Below, in pieces: positions 18,253 to 27,589 of a stretch of DNA of 64,000 nt (positions within the stretch are counted from its first letter, which is position 1; each line of letters starts with the position of its first letter). The position numbers were made by a program, and so were the translations under genes. Origin of the DNA: Foliamicus sp963666765. Its GTDB lineage: Bacteria; Pseudomonadota; Gammaproteobacteria; Steroidobacterales; Foliamicaceae. The notes under the pieces are model-generated. The model saw only the letters and a list, made by a program, of their open reading frames with translations, had not been told where the DNA came from and did not search any database. Where the stretch lies: the NCBI GenBank assembly GCA_963666765.1, contig OY762933.1, positions 1,922,001 to 1,986,000 of the forward strand, written 5' to 3'.

Positions 18253-18817
18253 TGCAAAGCGATTCCAGGTCATTGCGATAGCCGCACTGTTCCTGGTCCC
18301 GGTGATTGTCGCCTGGTCCCTGTACTCGGGCCGGTCCGGCCTGGGTTCCGGCCCGGACGCGCATGGCGTGCTGTCCGACCCGCCGGTCGAACTGGGCGAC
18401 ATTGCGCTGCCGGCGGGCGGCGACGCCGGCGCCGAAGCCCGCCTGACCGGACGCTGGACATTCCTCTACCTCGAGCGGGGCGAGTGCGGAACGGCCTGCG
18501 AGGAAGCGCTGGTGCGCATGCGCCAGGTCCGGCTGGCGCTGGGCAAGGACGCGACCCGGGTGCAGCGCGTTTTCCTGCCGATGGTCATGGAACCGGACTA
18601 CGACCGGGCGGCGCAAGCTTTCCCGGGCATGGTGGTCCTGCCCGCCGGCACGCCCGGCCGCGGCGAATTGATCGAGCGCATCGGGTCCCGCCAGCAGGGC
18701 GAGGTCCTGCTCGTGGACCCGCTCGGCAACCTGATACTGAGCTATCCGCCCGGTCTCGATCCCGACGGCCTGTTCCGCGACGCCAAGCACCTGCTGAGGC
18801 TTTCGAAGATAGGCTGA
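18242..18817 (+). CDS. Sco1-like membrane-anchored thioredoxin-fold protein
   Basis: A 191-residue protein with an N-terminal membrane anchor (about 10-28) and a periplasmic domain bearing a CxxxC motif, Cys82 and Cys86 in ERGECGTACEEAL, as in Sco copper chaperones. The downstream LVDPLGNLILSYPPGLDPDGLFRDAKHLL fits the C-terminal thioredoxin strand-helix of Sco-like proteins. It is the usual companion of SURF1 in oxidase clusters, but the copper-binding histidine of true Sco1 is not obvious. Role in CuA-site assembly is inferred. Confidence 0.68.
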   Translation: MRINAKRFQVIAIAALFLVPVIVAWSLYSGRSGLGSGPDAHGVLSDPPVELGDIALPAGGDAGAEARLTGRWTFLYLERGECGTACEEALVRMRQVRLALGKDATRVQRVFLPMVMEPDYDRAAQAFPGMVVLPAGTPGRGELIERIGSRQQGEVLLVDPLGNLILSYPPGLDPDGLFRDAKHLLRLSKIG

Positions 18818-18833
18818 CGCGCGGGCCTTCCGC

Positions 18834-20987
18834 ATGGACGTTTCCCACATCCTGGACCCGCTGAACACCGCCCAGCGGGAAGCGGTCACGGCCGGCGAGC
18901 AGCCGGTGCTGGTGCTGGCCGGCGCCGGCAGCGGCAAGACGCGTGTGCTCGTGCATCGGGCTGCCTGGCTGGTCGCCGCCCACGGCGCCTCGCCGTGGAA
19001 CCTGTTCGCCGTCACCTTCACCAACAAGGCCGCCAATGAAATGCGCACGCGCATTGAAACGCTGCTTGAGACACCCACCCGCCAGCTCTGGATCGGCACC
19101 TTCCACGGCATGGCCCACCGGCTCCTGAGAAGGCACTTCGGCGAAGCCGGTCTGCGGCAGGACTTTCAGATTCTCGATTCCTCCGATCAACTTCGACTGA
19201 TCAAGCGGCTGTTGAACGACGAGCGGGTGGACGAGCGGATGATCACCCCGCAGTCGCTCCAGTACTTCATATCCGGCGCCAAGGAGTCGGGCCTGCGGCC
19301 GCAGCAGGCGCCTGCAGGCGGCGCGCCCTACGGCGAAGAGAAGAAGCAGCTTTACGCCCTTTACCAGAAGCGCTGCGAATCCTACGGCCTGGTGGATTTC
19401 GGCGAACTGCTGATGCGCGCACTGGAGCTTCTTCAGGACAACCCGGAACTTCTCGGCCGCTACCGCGAACGCTTTCGCTGGTTGCTGATCGACGAGTTTC
19501 AGGACACGAACGGCATTCAGTACAACTGGCTGAAGCTCTTGTGCGGTACCAGCGGCCTGCCGTTCGCGGTGGGCGACGACGACCAGTCCATCTACCGCTG
19601 GCGCGGCGCTCAGGTCGAGAACATCCGGCATTACAGCCGCGATTTCCGCGACGTGAGGATTGTGCGCCTGGAGCGCAACTACCGCTCCACGGCAACCATT
19701 CTCGAGGCGGCCAACGCGGTCATCGCGAATAACGCCTCGCGGTTCAGCAAGAAACTGTGGACCCGGGGAGAGAAGGGCGGCGCCGTGCGGTTGTTCGCGG
19801 CCTACAACGAATGGGACGAAGCCAATCAGGTCGTGAGCCGCGCACGCGAACACGGCGCCGGGTCGCTGCGCGACCTGGCGGTGCTGTACCGCTCCAATGT
19901 CCAGTCGCGGGTCTTCGAGGAAGCGCTGGTGAGCGCCGGCATTCCCTACCGCGTTTACGGAGGCCTGCGGTTCTTCGAGCGGGCCGAGATCAAGGACGCC
20001 CTGGCCTATCTGCGCCTGGCAGCCAACCGCGGCGACGACCCGTCGTTCGAGCGGGTGGTGAACAACCCGCCGCGCCGGATCGGCGAGGCCACGATGCGCG
20101 CCGTGCGGGGCCACGCCATGCGATACGGGCTGACGCTGTGGGACGCCGCCGGGCAGTCGGGCGAATTCCTCAACGCCCGGGCGGCCGGCGCGCTCAAGGG
20201 CTTTCTCGCTCTGATCGACTCGCTGGCCGGCGACATCGAGCACCTGGAACTCGGCGAACAGGTCAGCCGGGCCGTGCGCGGCAGCGGACTGATCGAGAGG
20301 CTGACGGCCTCGGGCAGCGAGACCGACCGGATGCGGGTGGACAACCTCGACGAACTGGTCAACGCCGCGCAGATGATCGAGGAGTCCATGCAGGACCAGC
20401 CGGCGTCTCCCCTGAACGCTTTCCTTGCCCACGCTGCGCTGGAGAGCGGCGATGACGGCGCACAGGACGACGACGCCGTGCAGTTGATGACCATGCATGC
20501 CGCCAAGGGCCTGGAGTTTCCGGTGGTGTTCCTGACCGGCATGGAAGAGGGCCTGTTCCCGCACAGCCGTTCGATGCAAAGCGAGGACGAACTGGAGGAA
20601 GAACGCCGGCTGTGCTACGTGGGAATCACACGGGCCATGACGGAACTGAACCTGAGCTATGCCGAGGTTCGCCGGCTGCGCGGCCAGGAGCACCGCAACC
20701 GTCCTTCGCGCTTTCTTTCCGAAATTCCGGCCCAACTGCTGGAGGAGGTGCGTCCTCAGCCCAGGGTCTCGCTTCCGGTGCGCATGGGGGGAGCTGCGAC
20801 GGACGGAAACGGGCAGGGAGCTGGCACGGGACCGGCACTGGGGCAGCGTGTCTCGCATCCGAAGTTCGGCGAGGGGGTGGTGCTGAACCGCGAAGGCGCC
20901 GGCGACCACGCCCGCGTGCAGGTAAATTTCGAACGGCACGGCTCAAAATGGCTGGTCGTGGCCTATGCGCGCCTGGAGTTGATTTAG
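18834..20987 (+). CDS. uvrD: DNA helicase II (UvrD)
   Basis: Superfamily 1A 3'-5' helicase of nucleotide excision and mismatch repair, 717 residues. Motif I GAGSGKT (about 30-36), Ia VTFTNKAANEM, II LLIDEFQDTN, III VGDDDQSIYRWRGA, IV LERNYRS, V LMTMHAAKGLEFPVVF and VI EEERRLCYVGITRA are all present. A C-terminal Tudor-like segment (GQRVSHPKFGEGVVLNREGAGDHARVQVNFERHGSKWLVVAYARLEL) completes it. The long antisense frame over this gene is a shadow. Confidence 0.97.
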   Translation: MDVSHILDPLNTAQREAVTAGEQPVLVLAGAGSGKTRVLVHRAAWLVAAHGASPWNLFAVTFTNKAANEMRTRIETLLETPTRQLWIGTFHGMAHRLLRRHFGEAGLRQDFQILDSSDQLRLIKRLLNDERVDERMITPQSLQYFISGAKESGLRPQQAPAGGAPYGEEKKQLYALYQKRCESYGLVDFGELLMRALELLQDNPELLGRYRERFRWLLIDEFQDTNGIQYNWLKLLCGTSGLPFAVGDDDQSIYRWRGAQVENIRHYSRDFRDVRIVRLERNYRSTATILEAANAVIANNASRFSKKLWTRGEKGGAVRLFAAYNEWDEANQVVSRAREHGAGSLRDLAVLYRSNVQSRVFEEALVSAGIPYRVYGGLRFFERAEIKDALAYLRLAANRGDDPSFERVVNNPPRRIGEATMRAVRGHAMRYGLTLWDAAGQSGEFLNARAAGALKGFLALIDSLAGDIEHLELGEQVSRAVRGSGLIERLTASGSETDRMRVDNLDELVNAAQMIEESMQDQPASPLNAFLAHAALESGDDGAQDDDAVQLMTMHAAKGLEFPVVFLTGMEEGLFPHSRSMQSEDELEEERRLCYVGITRAMTELNLSYAEVRRLRGQEHRNRPSRFLSEIPAQLLEEVRPQPRVSLPVRMGGAATDGNGQGAGTGPALGQRVSHPKFGEGVVLNREGAGDHARVQVNFERHGSKWLVVAYARLELI

Positions 20988-21065
20988 CGCCTCCACGCCA
21001 AAACGGTCGCGGACTTGATATAGTTCCGCCGAGCCTTTGCGCTTGAAGCCCATGCGCCTGAACAA

Positions 21066-22448
21066 ATGAAGATACTGATCCTCGGGGCCGGCGTCGTGGG
21101 CTCCACGATCGCGGAGCGTCTCTCGCGCGAACCCGAAAACGAGATCACCATCGTGGATCTCGACACCGACACCCTGCGGAAAATACACGAACGCATGGAC
21201 GTGCGCACCGTTGCCGGCCACGCCTCGCATCCGGGGGTCCTGGACCACGCCGGGGCCGGCGATTCGGACCTGGTCATCGCGGTCACCGGCAACGACGAGG
21301 TGAATATGGTGGCCTGCCAGGTGATTCATTCCCGCTACGGTGAATTCCAGTCCGGCGCCCGGCAGCGCACCAAGATTGCACGATTGCGCTACACCGACTA
21401 CAGCGGCGTCGATGCGCTGTTCGGATCCGACGGGCTGCCGGTGGACGTGGTCATCGCTCCGGAAGACCTGATTACGCGCTATGTGGAGCAGCTCATCCGC
21501 TTCCCCGGCGCATCGCAGGTACTGGAGTTTTCCGACGGACGCGCCCTGTTGCTGGGCGCCGAGGCCCAGGCCGGCTCGTGGCTGGTGGGCAGGACGCCGG
21601 CCGCGCTGCGGGACCGCCAGGTCAAGGGGCGCATCGCCGCGGTCTACCGCGGCGGGCAGGCGCAGACCGTCAACGGGCAGACCGTCATCGAGGACGGCGA
21701 CGAGGTGTTTTTCATCGCCGGCGCCGACCATGTCCGCCCCCTGCTCTCCGCGCTCAGGCCCGAACAACAGGACGTCAGCAACATCATGATCGCCGGAGGC
21801 GGCAATATCGGGCTGAAGGTTGCCGAGTCGCTGCAGAACCGTTTCCAGGTCAAGCTGATCGAGCGCTCCTCCAAGCGCGCCCAGCAGGTGACCGAACGGC
21901 TGGGCCGCGTGATCGTGCTGCACGGCGACGCCACCCACGAGGAGCTGCTGATCGAGGAGAACATCGAGCGCATGGATGCCTTCGTTGCGCTGATGAACGC
22001 CGACGAGGCCAACATGCTCGCGGCCGGGCTGGCCAAGCGGGCGGGTTGCAAGCGGGTCATGGCGCTGGCCAACCGCCAGGCCTATGCCGCGCTGGCCGGG
22101 CAGATGGGCATAGACGTGCCGATTTCGCCGGCCCAGATCACCATCAGCGAATTGCTGCGCCACATTCGCCATGGCGACGTGGCCAGGGTGCACTCGCTGC
22201 GCTTCGGCCGCGCCGAGGCGATCGAGGGCGTGGCGCACAGCGGCGCCGGACAGCGATCGCTGGTAGGCCGCGCCGTGGGCGAGATCAATCTGCCGCACGG
22301 CACCTCGATCAGTGCGATCGTGCGCGCGGGCGTGGTGCTTCCGCATGACGACGATACGACGGTGCGCGACGACGATCACGTCATTCTCTTCATGACCAAC
22401 CCGCGGGCCAAGGCGCAGATCGAACGGCTCTTCGAAGACGGAGCCTGA
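21066..22448 (+). CDS. trkA: Trk potassium uptake NAD-binding protein TrkA
   Basis: Peripheral regulator of the Trk K+ channel, 460 residues. It is a tandem repeat of two RCK units, each with a Rossmann NAD-binding start: MKILILGAGVVGSTIAERL at 1 and NIMIAGGGNIGLKVAESL at about 240, each followed by a TrkA-C subdomain. It binds TrkH on the cytoplasmic face, and trkH follows 8 bp downstream. Confidence 0.96.
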   Translation: MKILILGAGVVGSTIAERLSREPENEITIVDLDTDTLRKIHERMDVRTVAGHASHPGVLDHAGAGDSDLVIAVTGNDEVNMVACQVIHSRYGEFQSGARQRTKIARLRYTDYSGVDALFGSDGLPVDVVIAPEDLITRYVEQLIRFPGASQVLEFSDGRALLLGAEAQAGSWLVGRTPAALRDRQVKGRIAAVYRGGQAQTVNGQTVIEDGDEVFFIAGADHVRPLLSALRPEQQDVSNIMIAGGGNIGLKVAESLQNRFQVKLIERSSKRAQQVTERLGRVIVLHGDATHEELLIEENIERMDAFVALMNADEANMLAAGLAKRAGCKRVMALANRQAYAALAGQMGIDVPISPAQITISELLRHIRHGDVARVHSLRFGRAEAIEGVAHSGAGQRSLVGRAVGEINLPHGTSISAIVRAGVVLPHDDDTTVRDDDHVILFMTNPRAKAQIERLFEDGA

Positions 22449-22456
22449 CCGCCACC

Positions 22457-23908
22457 ATGCAGATTGCGCTAGTCGGCAGCGTGCTGGGCCGCCTGCTCAT
22501 GCTTTTCAGCGTGACCATGCTGACGCCGCTGCCCGTGGACCTGTACTACGGCGACGGCAGCTGGCCGGTGTTTGCGTTCAGCTTCGTCGCGGCCCTTGCG
22601 GCGGGTTTCGTCATCTGGCTGCCGGCACGCCGCACCGTGGGGGAGCTCAAGCTGCGCGACGGTTTTCTGATCGTGGCTTCCTTCTGGGTGGTGCTGGGCA
22701 GCTTCGGCGCCCTGCCGCTGCATTTCGCGCTGGTGCCGGAGCTCTCCTTCACCGACGCCATGTTCGAGGCAATTTCCGGGCTCACCACCACGGGCGCCAC
22801 GGTGCTGACCGGACTGGACGAGATGCCCCGGGCCATCCTCTACTACCGCCAGCAGCTGCAATGGCTGGGGGGACTGGGGATCGTGGTCCTGGCGGTGGCC
22901 GTGCTGCCCATGCTGGGCGTGGGCGGCATGCAGCTTTATCGCGCCGAAACGCCCGGCCCGATGAAGGACAACCGGCTTACCCCGCGCATCAAGGAGACCG
23001 CCAAGGCGCTGTGGTACATCTACTGCGCGCTCACGGCAGCCTGCGGAGCGGCCTATTACCTGGCCGGCATGACTGTCTTCGATGCCGTCTCGCACGCCTT
23101 CTCCACGGTGGCTATCGGCGGCTTTTCGACCCACGACGCAAGCTTCGCTTATTTCCCCCAGACCAGCATCCGCCTGATTGCGGTCGTGTTCATGTTCCTT
23201 GCCGGGATCAACTTTGCGCTGCATTTCATCGCCTTCAACCGCCGCTCGCTTGCCGGCTACTTGCGCGACGCGGAATTTCGGGGCTACTCCGTCGTCCTGC
23301 TGGCGCTGTGCGCGCTGGTCGTAGTTGGCCTGCTTCTTTACGGCTGGAGGGAAGATCCGTCAATGGCGCTGATCGACGGCCTGTTCCAGTCCGTTTCCAT
23401 CATGACCACAACCGGCTTTACGACCGCCAATTTCTCGCAGTGGCCGGGCATCCTCCCGATGCTGCTCATACTTTCGGCCTTCATGGGCGGCTGCGCCGGC
23501 TCCACCGCCGGCGGCATGAAGTGCGTGCGGGTGCTGCTGCTCGTAAAGCAGGGCATCCGCGAGGTCCGGCGGCTGGTGCATCCGAGCGCGGAGATCCCGG
23601 TCAAGCTGGGCGATACGCCGATTTCCACGCGCGTGGTCGATTCGGTGTGGGGCTATTTCGCCGTCTACGTGGCCGTATTCGTGCTGATTCTGATCGTTCT
23701 TCAGGCCGCCGGCCTCGACGCATTCACGTCGTTCTCGGCCGTGGCCGCCACGCTCAATAACCTGGGGCCGGGGCTGGGCGAGGTCGCGACCGGCTACGGC
23801 GACATCGGGGTAACGGCCAAGTGGGCCTGCATCGTGGCCATGCTGCTGGGCCGACTCGAGATCTTCACCTTCCTGGTGCTGCTGTCTCCGACCTTCTGGC
23901 GACCGTGA
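22457..23908 (+). CDS. trkH: Trk potassium uptake membrane protein TrkH
   Basis: K+ translocating subunit, 483 residues with about ten membrane helices and four pore loops. The filter-like turns include SGLTTTGATVLTGLDEMPRA, TVAIGGFSTHD, TTTGFTTANFSQWP and the later ATLNNLGPGLGEV. It overlaps the downstream dctQ start by four bases (GTGA). Confidence 0.95.
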   Translation: MQIALVGSVLGRLLMLFSVTMLTPLPVDLYYGDGSWPVFAFSFVAALAAGFVIWLPARRTVGELKLRDGFLIVASFWVVLGSFGALPLHFALVPELSFTDAMFEAISGLTTTGATVLTGLDEMPRAILYYRQQLQWLGGLGIVVLAVAVLPMLGVGGMQLYRAETPGPMKDNRLTPRIKETAKALWYIYCALTAACGAAYYLAGMTVFDAVSHAFSTVAIGGFSTHDASFAYFPQTSIRLIAVVFMFLAGINFALHFIAFNRRSLAGYLRDAEFRGYSVVLLALCALVVVGLLLYGWREDPSMALIDGLFQSVSIMTTTGFTTANFSQWPGILPMLLILSAFMGGCAGSTAGGMKCVRVLLLVKQGIREVRRLVHPSAEIPVKLGDTPISTRVVDSVWGYFAVYVAVFVLILIVLQAAGLDAFTSFSAVAATLNNLGPGLGEVATGYGDIGVTAKWACIVAMLLGRLEIFTFLVLLSPTFWRP

Positions 23909-24480
23909 ACCGCGCGCTGAAGGCAGCGGGCGCGGTCGAGCGCGCGATCGTCCGCATCGGCGAGGCCGTGGCCTGGCTCACCTTCGTCATGACCCTGGTG
24001 ACCTGCCTGGTCGCGATGCTGCGATACGGCCTGTCCCTGGGCTGGATATGGCTGCAGGAAACCATTACCTGGATGCACGCCGCGGTGTTCCTGCTGGCCG
24101 CCGGCTACACCCTGGCGCGCGACGACCATGTGCGCGTAGACATCTTCTACCGCGAGATGAGTCCGAAGCGCCGGGCGGTGGTGGACCTTTCCGGGTGCCT
24201 GCTGTTCCTCCTGCCGCTGTCCGCAGGGCTGCTGCTGGGCAGCCTGGAGTACGTGCAGACCTCATGGCTGATCCAGGAATCCTCCCGCGAGGCCGGCGGT
24301 CTCATCCATCCCTTTCCTTCGCTGCTGAAGACGCTGCTGCCGGCTACCGGGGTGATGATGGCCCTGCAGGCGCTGGTGATCTGCCTTCGCAGCGTGGCGC
24401 AGTTGCTTGGATTCGCGGCCCCCGACGCCGGGCTTGCATCGGAGCAAACGCCCGGCGGCATGCCCGGCGGCGGAGTATAG
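23905..24480 (+). CDS. dctQ: TRAP transporter small permease (DctQ)
   Basis: Small membrane subunit of a tripartite ATP-independent periplasmic transporter, 191 residues with four membrane helices: AVAWLTFVMTLVTCLVAMLRYG, WMHAAVFLLAAGYTL, CLLFLLPLSAGLLLGSLEYV and ATGVMMALQALVICLRSVAQLLG. GTG 23905 is chosen because it overlaps the trkH stop and begins just before the first helix. Together with dctM it forms the sodium-driven permease; a DctP receptor is found 10 kb away at 35976-37073. Confidence 0.86.
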   Translation: MNRALKAAGAVERAIVRIGEAVAWLTFVMTLVTCLVAMLRYGLSLGWIWLQETITWMHAAVFLLAAGYTLARDDHVRVDIFYREMSPKRRAVVDLSGCLLFLLPLSAGLLLGSLEYVQTSWLIQESSREAGGLIHPFPSLLKTLLPATGVMMALQALVICLRSVAQLLGFAAPDAGLASEQTPGGMPGGGV

Positions 24481-24482
24481 CG

Positions 24483-25928
24483 ATGTACTGGCCGGCCTTC
24501 GCGCTGTTCGCATGCGTCGTTCTGCTTCTTCTGGCGGGCTTTCCGGTGGCCTTCACCCTGGGCGGCACGGCGCTCCTGTTCGCCCTGGGAGGCGCGCTTG
24601 CCGGCGTGTTCGACATCTCCTTCCTGGGCACCATGCCCAACCGCCTTTTCGGGATCATGAGCAACGAGACGCTGGTGGCGGTGCCGCTGTTCGTATTCAT
24701 GGGCGTGACACTGGAACGGGCGCAGATAGCGGAAGACCTGCTGGACGCGCTGAGCCGGATGTTCGGCGGCCTCCGCGGCGGGCTTGGCATCGCCGTCATC
24801 GTGGTCGGCATGCTGCTGGCTGCCAGCACCGGCATCGTGGGGGCCACCGTCATCACCATGGGGCTGCTGGCCCTGCCCACCATGCTGAAACGCGGCTACG
24901 ACCCCGCCGTGGCCACCGGCGTCATCAGCGCTTCCGGCACGCTGGGACAGATCATTCCGCCGTCGATCGTGCTGGTGCTGCTGGGCGACGTGCTCTCCTC
25001 GGCCTACCAGGAGGCCCAGCTCGCCCAGGGAGTCTTCGCGCCCCGAACCGTTTCGGTCGGCGACCTGTTCATGGGCGCGCTGCTGCCGGGATTGATGCTG
25101 GTGGCTCTGTACGCCGCATGGATGCTGATCATTGCGGTGGTTCGCCCGGCCTCGGTTCCCGCGCGAGCCGTAGCGGGCGAAGACGACCCACCGGCGCCGG
25201 ATGGGGCCGGCGCGCTACCGACCGCGGGCGAATGGTTCGCCTACCGAATTCTCCGGCCGGCGGCGCAACTGGGCCGCCTTCTGGGAGCGCTGGCGCCGCC
25301 GCTGGTGCTGATCGCGGCCGTTCTCGGTTCCATCATCCTGGGACTGGCCACCCCCACCGAAGCCGCCGGCGTCGGAGCTGTCGGCGCAATGCTGCTGGCC
25401 GCGCTGCGCCGCAAGCTGAGCCTGGAGCGGATTCGCGACGTAGCGCGCTCCACCGCGCGGGTCAGCAGCATGGTGTTCCTGATCCTGATTGGCGCGTCGG
25501 TGTTTTCGCTGGTGTTTCGCGGCTACGGGGGCGACGAGATCGTGCGCGAGTTCCTGATGTCGCTGCCCGGCGGCGTTTTCGGGGCCGTGGTACTGGTCAT
25601 GCTGGTGATGTTCCTGCTCGGCTTTGTGCTGGACTTCATCGAGATCACCTTCGTGGTGGTGCCCATCGTCGGCCCCGTGCTGCTGTCCATGGGCCTGGAC
25701 CCGGTGTGGCTGGGCGTAATGATCGCCATCAACCTGCAGACGTCGTTCCTGACCCCGCCGTTCGGTTTCGCGCTGTTCTACCTCCGCGGCGTGGCCCCGC
25801 CGGAGGTGCCCACCACCGCAATCTACCGAGGCGTTGCGCCGTTCATCGCGATCCAGCTCGTGGCGCTGGCCCTGCTCGCCCTGTGGCCGGAGATCGCCAC
25901 CTGGCTGCCCGGGGCCCTGTACGACTAG
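24483..25928 (+). CDS. dctM: TRAP transporter large permease (DctM)
   Basis: Large permease of the TRAP transporter, 481 residues with about 12 membrane helices. Conserved DctM segments are PLFVFMGVTLERAQIAEDLLDAL, GIVGATVITMGLLALPTMLKRGYDPAVATGVISASGTLGQIIPPSIVLVLLG and LQTSFLTPPFGFALFYLRGVAP. A hydrophilic insertion near residues 225-255 is common in the subgroup paired with TakP-type receptors for 2-oxo acids. ATG 24483 lies two bases after dctQ with GGAG upstream; the longer open frame upstream is antisense noise over dctQ. Confidence 0.9.
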   Translation: MYWPAFALFACVVLLLLAGFPVAFTLGGTALLFALGGALAGVFDISFLGTMPNRLFGIMSNETLVAVPLFVFMGVTLERAQIAEDLLDALSRMFGGLRGGLGIAVIVVGMLLAASTGIVGATVITMGLLALPTMLKRGYDPAVATGVISASGTLGQIIPPSIVLVLLGDVLSSAYQEAQLAQGVFAPRTVSVGDLFMGALLPGLMLVALYAAWMLIIAVVRPASVPARAVAGEDDPPAPDGAGALPTAGEWFAYRILRPAAQLGRLLGALAPPLVLIAAVLGSIILGLATPTEAAGVGAVGAMLLAALRRKLSLERIRDVARSTARVSSMVFLILIGASVFSLVFRGYGGDEIVREFLMSLPGGVFGAVVLVMLVMFLLGFVLDFIEITFVVVPIVGPVLLSMGLDPVWLGVMIAINLQTSFLTPPFGFALFYLRGVAPPEVPTTAIYRGVAPFIAIQLVALALLALWPEIATWLPGALYD

Positions 25929-25934
25929 GTCTCG

Positions 25935-26864
25935 TCAGCTCCGGGTCACCGCCTTCGAGCGGAAACGCCACATCGCCAGCAGCAGAAAGACGACTGTCAG
26001 GTCCGCCGCGTACACGGTAAGGATTGCCGCCTCGCTCCCGCCCATCAGGGCGCCGCTCTCGAACTGGCCGGCGTTGAACGGCGCGTACGTGGGGAAGATG
26101 AAGTGCAGGTAATGCAGCGGGTTGCCGGATGAGAAGAGACTGAAGAACCAGTCGCCGGTCAGGAATACCGGCAGGATCCCGGCGAGAACGGAAGGCATCA
26201 GGATCGACAGCAGGAGGGCAAAGGAAGCGTAGATCACGTTCTTGCAGAACATGAGCCACGGGGCGTAACGCAGCGCGGGAACGATATCCAGGTCGTGAAT
26301 CTGGGTGAAGATGACCATCGTGATGGCGGTCAGGATGGAATAGCCCAGCAGAACCGCCATGGCGCCGCCGAACTTGCCGGCGAGAAACTGCCAGCGGGTA
26401 ACGGGCCTGGACAGGATCATGGTGATGACGCCGCTTCGCACGTCGCGGGACACTGCGGTCGCGCCGATGAAGAGCGCGACGATCATGCCCCCGAAGGCGG
26501 CAAAGCCGTAGAACTGCGACAGCAGCCGGGCGCCGGCAGTCTGCATGATCCGGCGGTTCAGTTCGGACGGCGGCGGGTCCGGTGGCGGCTGTGCCTGCTC
26601 CAGTATTTCCTGGAAGGTCGCGGGTCGCTCGCCGCTCGATTGCGGTTCCTGTTCGCCTGCCTCGCTGGCCGCAGGCGGTTCCTGTTCGACCACTGCGCCG
26701 ACCGCAGGCGGGGCCGGATCATCGGCGATAGTACTGCTGACCCGGCTCAGGACGACGGAAAAGATGACGATGAGAATCAGCATGACCACCATCAGCGCAA
26801 GCAGCAGGCGCCGATGCATGAGCGAGCGAACGCTGTCCGCTGCAATGAGGAGTATGTTTCTCAT
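25935..26864 (-). CDS. ABC-2 type transporter permease
   Basis: Membrane subunit of an ABC exporter, 309 residues. It has a helix at about 18-40, a periplasmic Pro/Glu/Ala-rich loop (about 48-105), then about five helices, starting with LLSQFYGFAAFGGMIVALFIGATAVSRDVRSGVITMILSRPVTRWQFLAGKF, the ABC-2 signature region. Its start overlaps the upstream ATPase stop by four bases. Substrate unknown. Confidence 0.85.
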   Translation of the reverse strand: MRNILLIAADSVRSLMHRRLLLALMVVMLILIVIFSVVLSRVSSTIADDPAPPAVGAVVEQEPPAASEAGEQEPQSSGERPATFQEILEQAQPPPDPPPSELNRRIMQTAGARLLSQFYGFAAFGGMIVALFIGATAVSRDVRSGVITMILSRPVTRWQFLAGKFGGAMAVLLGYSILTAITMVIFTQIHDLDIVPALRYAPWLMFCKNVIYASFALLLSILMPSVLAGILPVFLTGDWFFSLFSSGNPLHYLHFIFPTYAPFNAGQFESGALMGGSEAAILTVYAADLTVVFLLLAMWRFRSKAVTRS

Positions 26865-27589
26865 CCGTCTCTTGCGGCGCCGATCACGTCGAAGAAAAGG
26901 TCTTCCAGGGCCCGCGCGGACACGTCTTCCCAGCTGCGAAGGTCCTCAAGCCGCTTCAGTTCTCCCCGATGCAGGATGGCCACCCGGTCGCAAACCGATC
27001 CCACCTCGGACAGGATGTGCGAAGAGATGAACACCGTCTTGCCCTGCCCCTTGAGCTTGAGGACGATGTCGCGGAAGTCCCGCCTGCCCACCGGGTCCAG
27101 GTTGGACGTGGGCTCGTCCAGAATCAGCAGTTCCGGGTCGTTCATCAGCGCCTGGGCAAGCCCCAGGCGCTGCACCATTCCCTTCGAGTACCTGGAGACC
27201 TTGCGATCCGCGACGTCCTCCAGGCCCACCAGGACCAGCATCTCTTCGGCCCGCTGCGCCCTGCGGGCGGACGGAACGCCGGAAAGCCCGGCGTAGAACT
27301 CCAGCAGGCGCCTGCCGCTGTAGTAGGTGTGCAGGTTGACGCTCTCCGGCAGGTAGCCAAGGCGCTTGCGATGTTCGGTAGCGTCTGCGGGCCGGCCGAA
27401 CAGCGAAGCGGTTCCGGCGTCGGGCCGAATGAAGTTGAGCAGCAGCTGGATAGTGGTGGATTTTCCGGCGCCGTTCGGGCCGATGAACCCGAAAACCTCG
27501 GCCGCGCTGACATCCAGGTCCAGTCCCGCAAGCGCTTGCGTGCCGCCCTTGTAGGTCTTGGCCAGACCCCGGGTACGGATAACGCTCAC
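26861..27589 (-). CDS. ABC transporter ATP-binding protein
   Basis: ATPase of the ABC-2 exporter, 242 residues from GTG 27589 (VSVIRTRGLAKTYKGG). It has Walker A GPNGAGKSTT, the Q-loop region, signature YSKGMVQRLGLAQAL and Walker B LLILDEPTSNLDP, followed by the His switch SSHILSEV. The GTG overlaps the thioredoxin stop by four bases. The open frame upstream to 27931 is antisense of no coding character. Confidence 0.92.
   Translation of the reverse strand: MSVIRTRGLAKTYKGGTQALAGLDLDVSAAEVFGFIGPNGAGKSTTIQLLLNFIRPDAGTASLFGRPADATEHRKRLGYLPESVNLHTYYSGRRLLEFYAGLSGVPSARRAQRAEEMLVLVGLEDVADRKVSRYSKGMVQRLGLAQALMNDPELLILDEPTSNLDPVGRRDFRDIVLKLKGQGKTVFISSHILSEVGSVCDRVAILHRGELKRLEDLRSWEDVSARALEDLFFDVIGAARDG

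Noticed and set aside
18585..20939. 784-codon open frame on the minus strand across uvrD
   Set aside because: Antisense to all uvrD motifs; no recognisable domain and His/Gln/Arg-rich composition typical of shadow frames.
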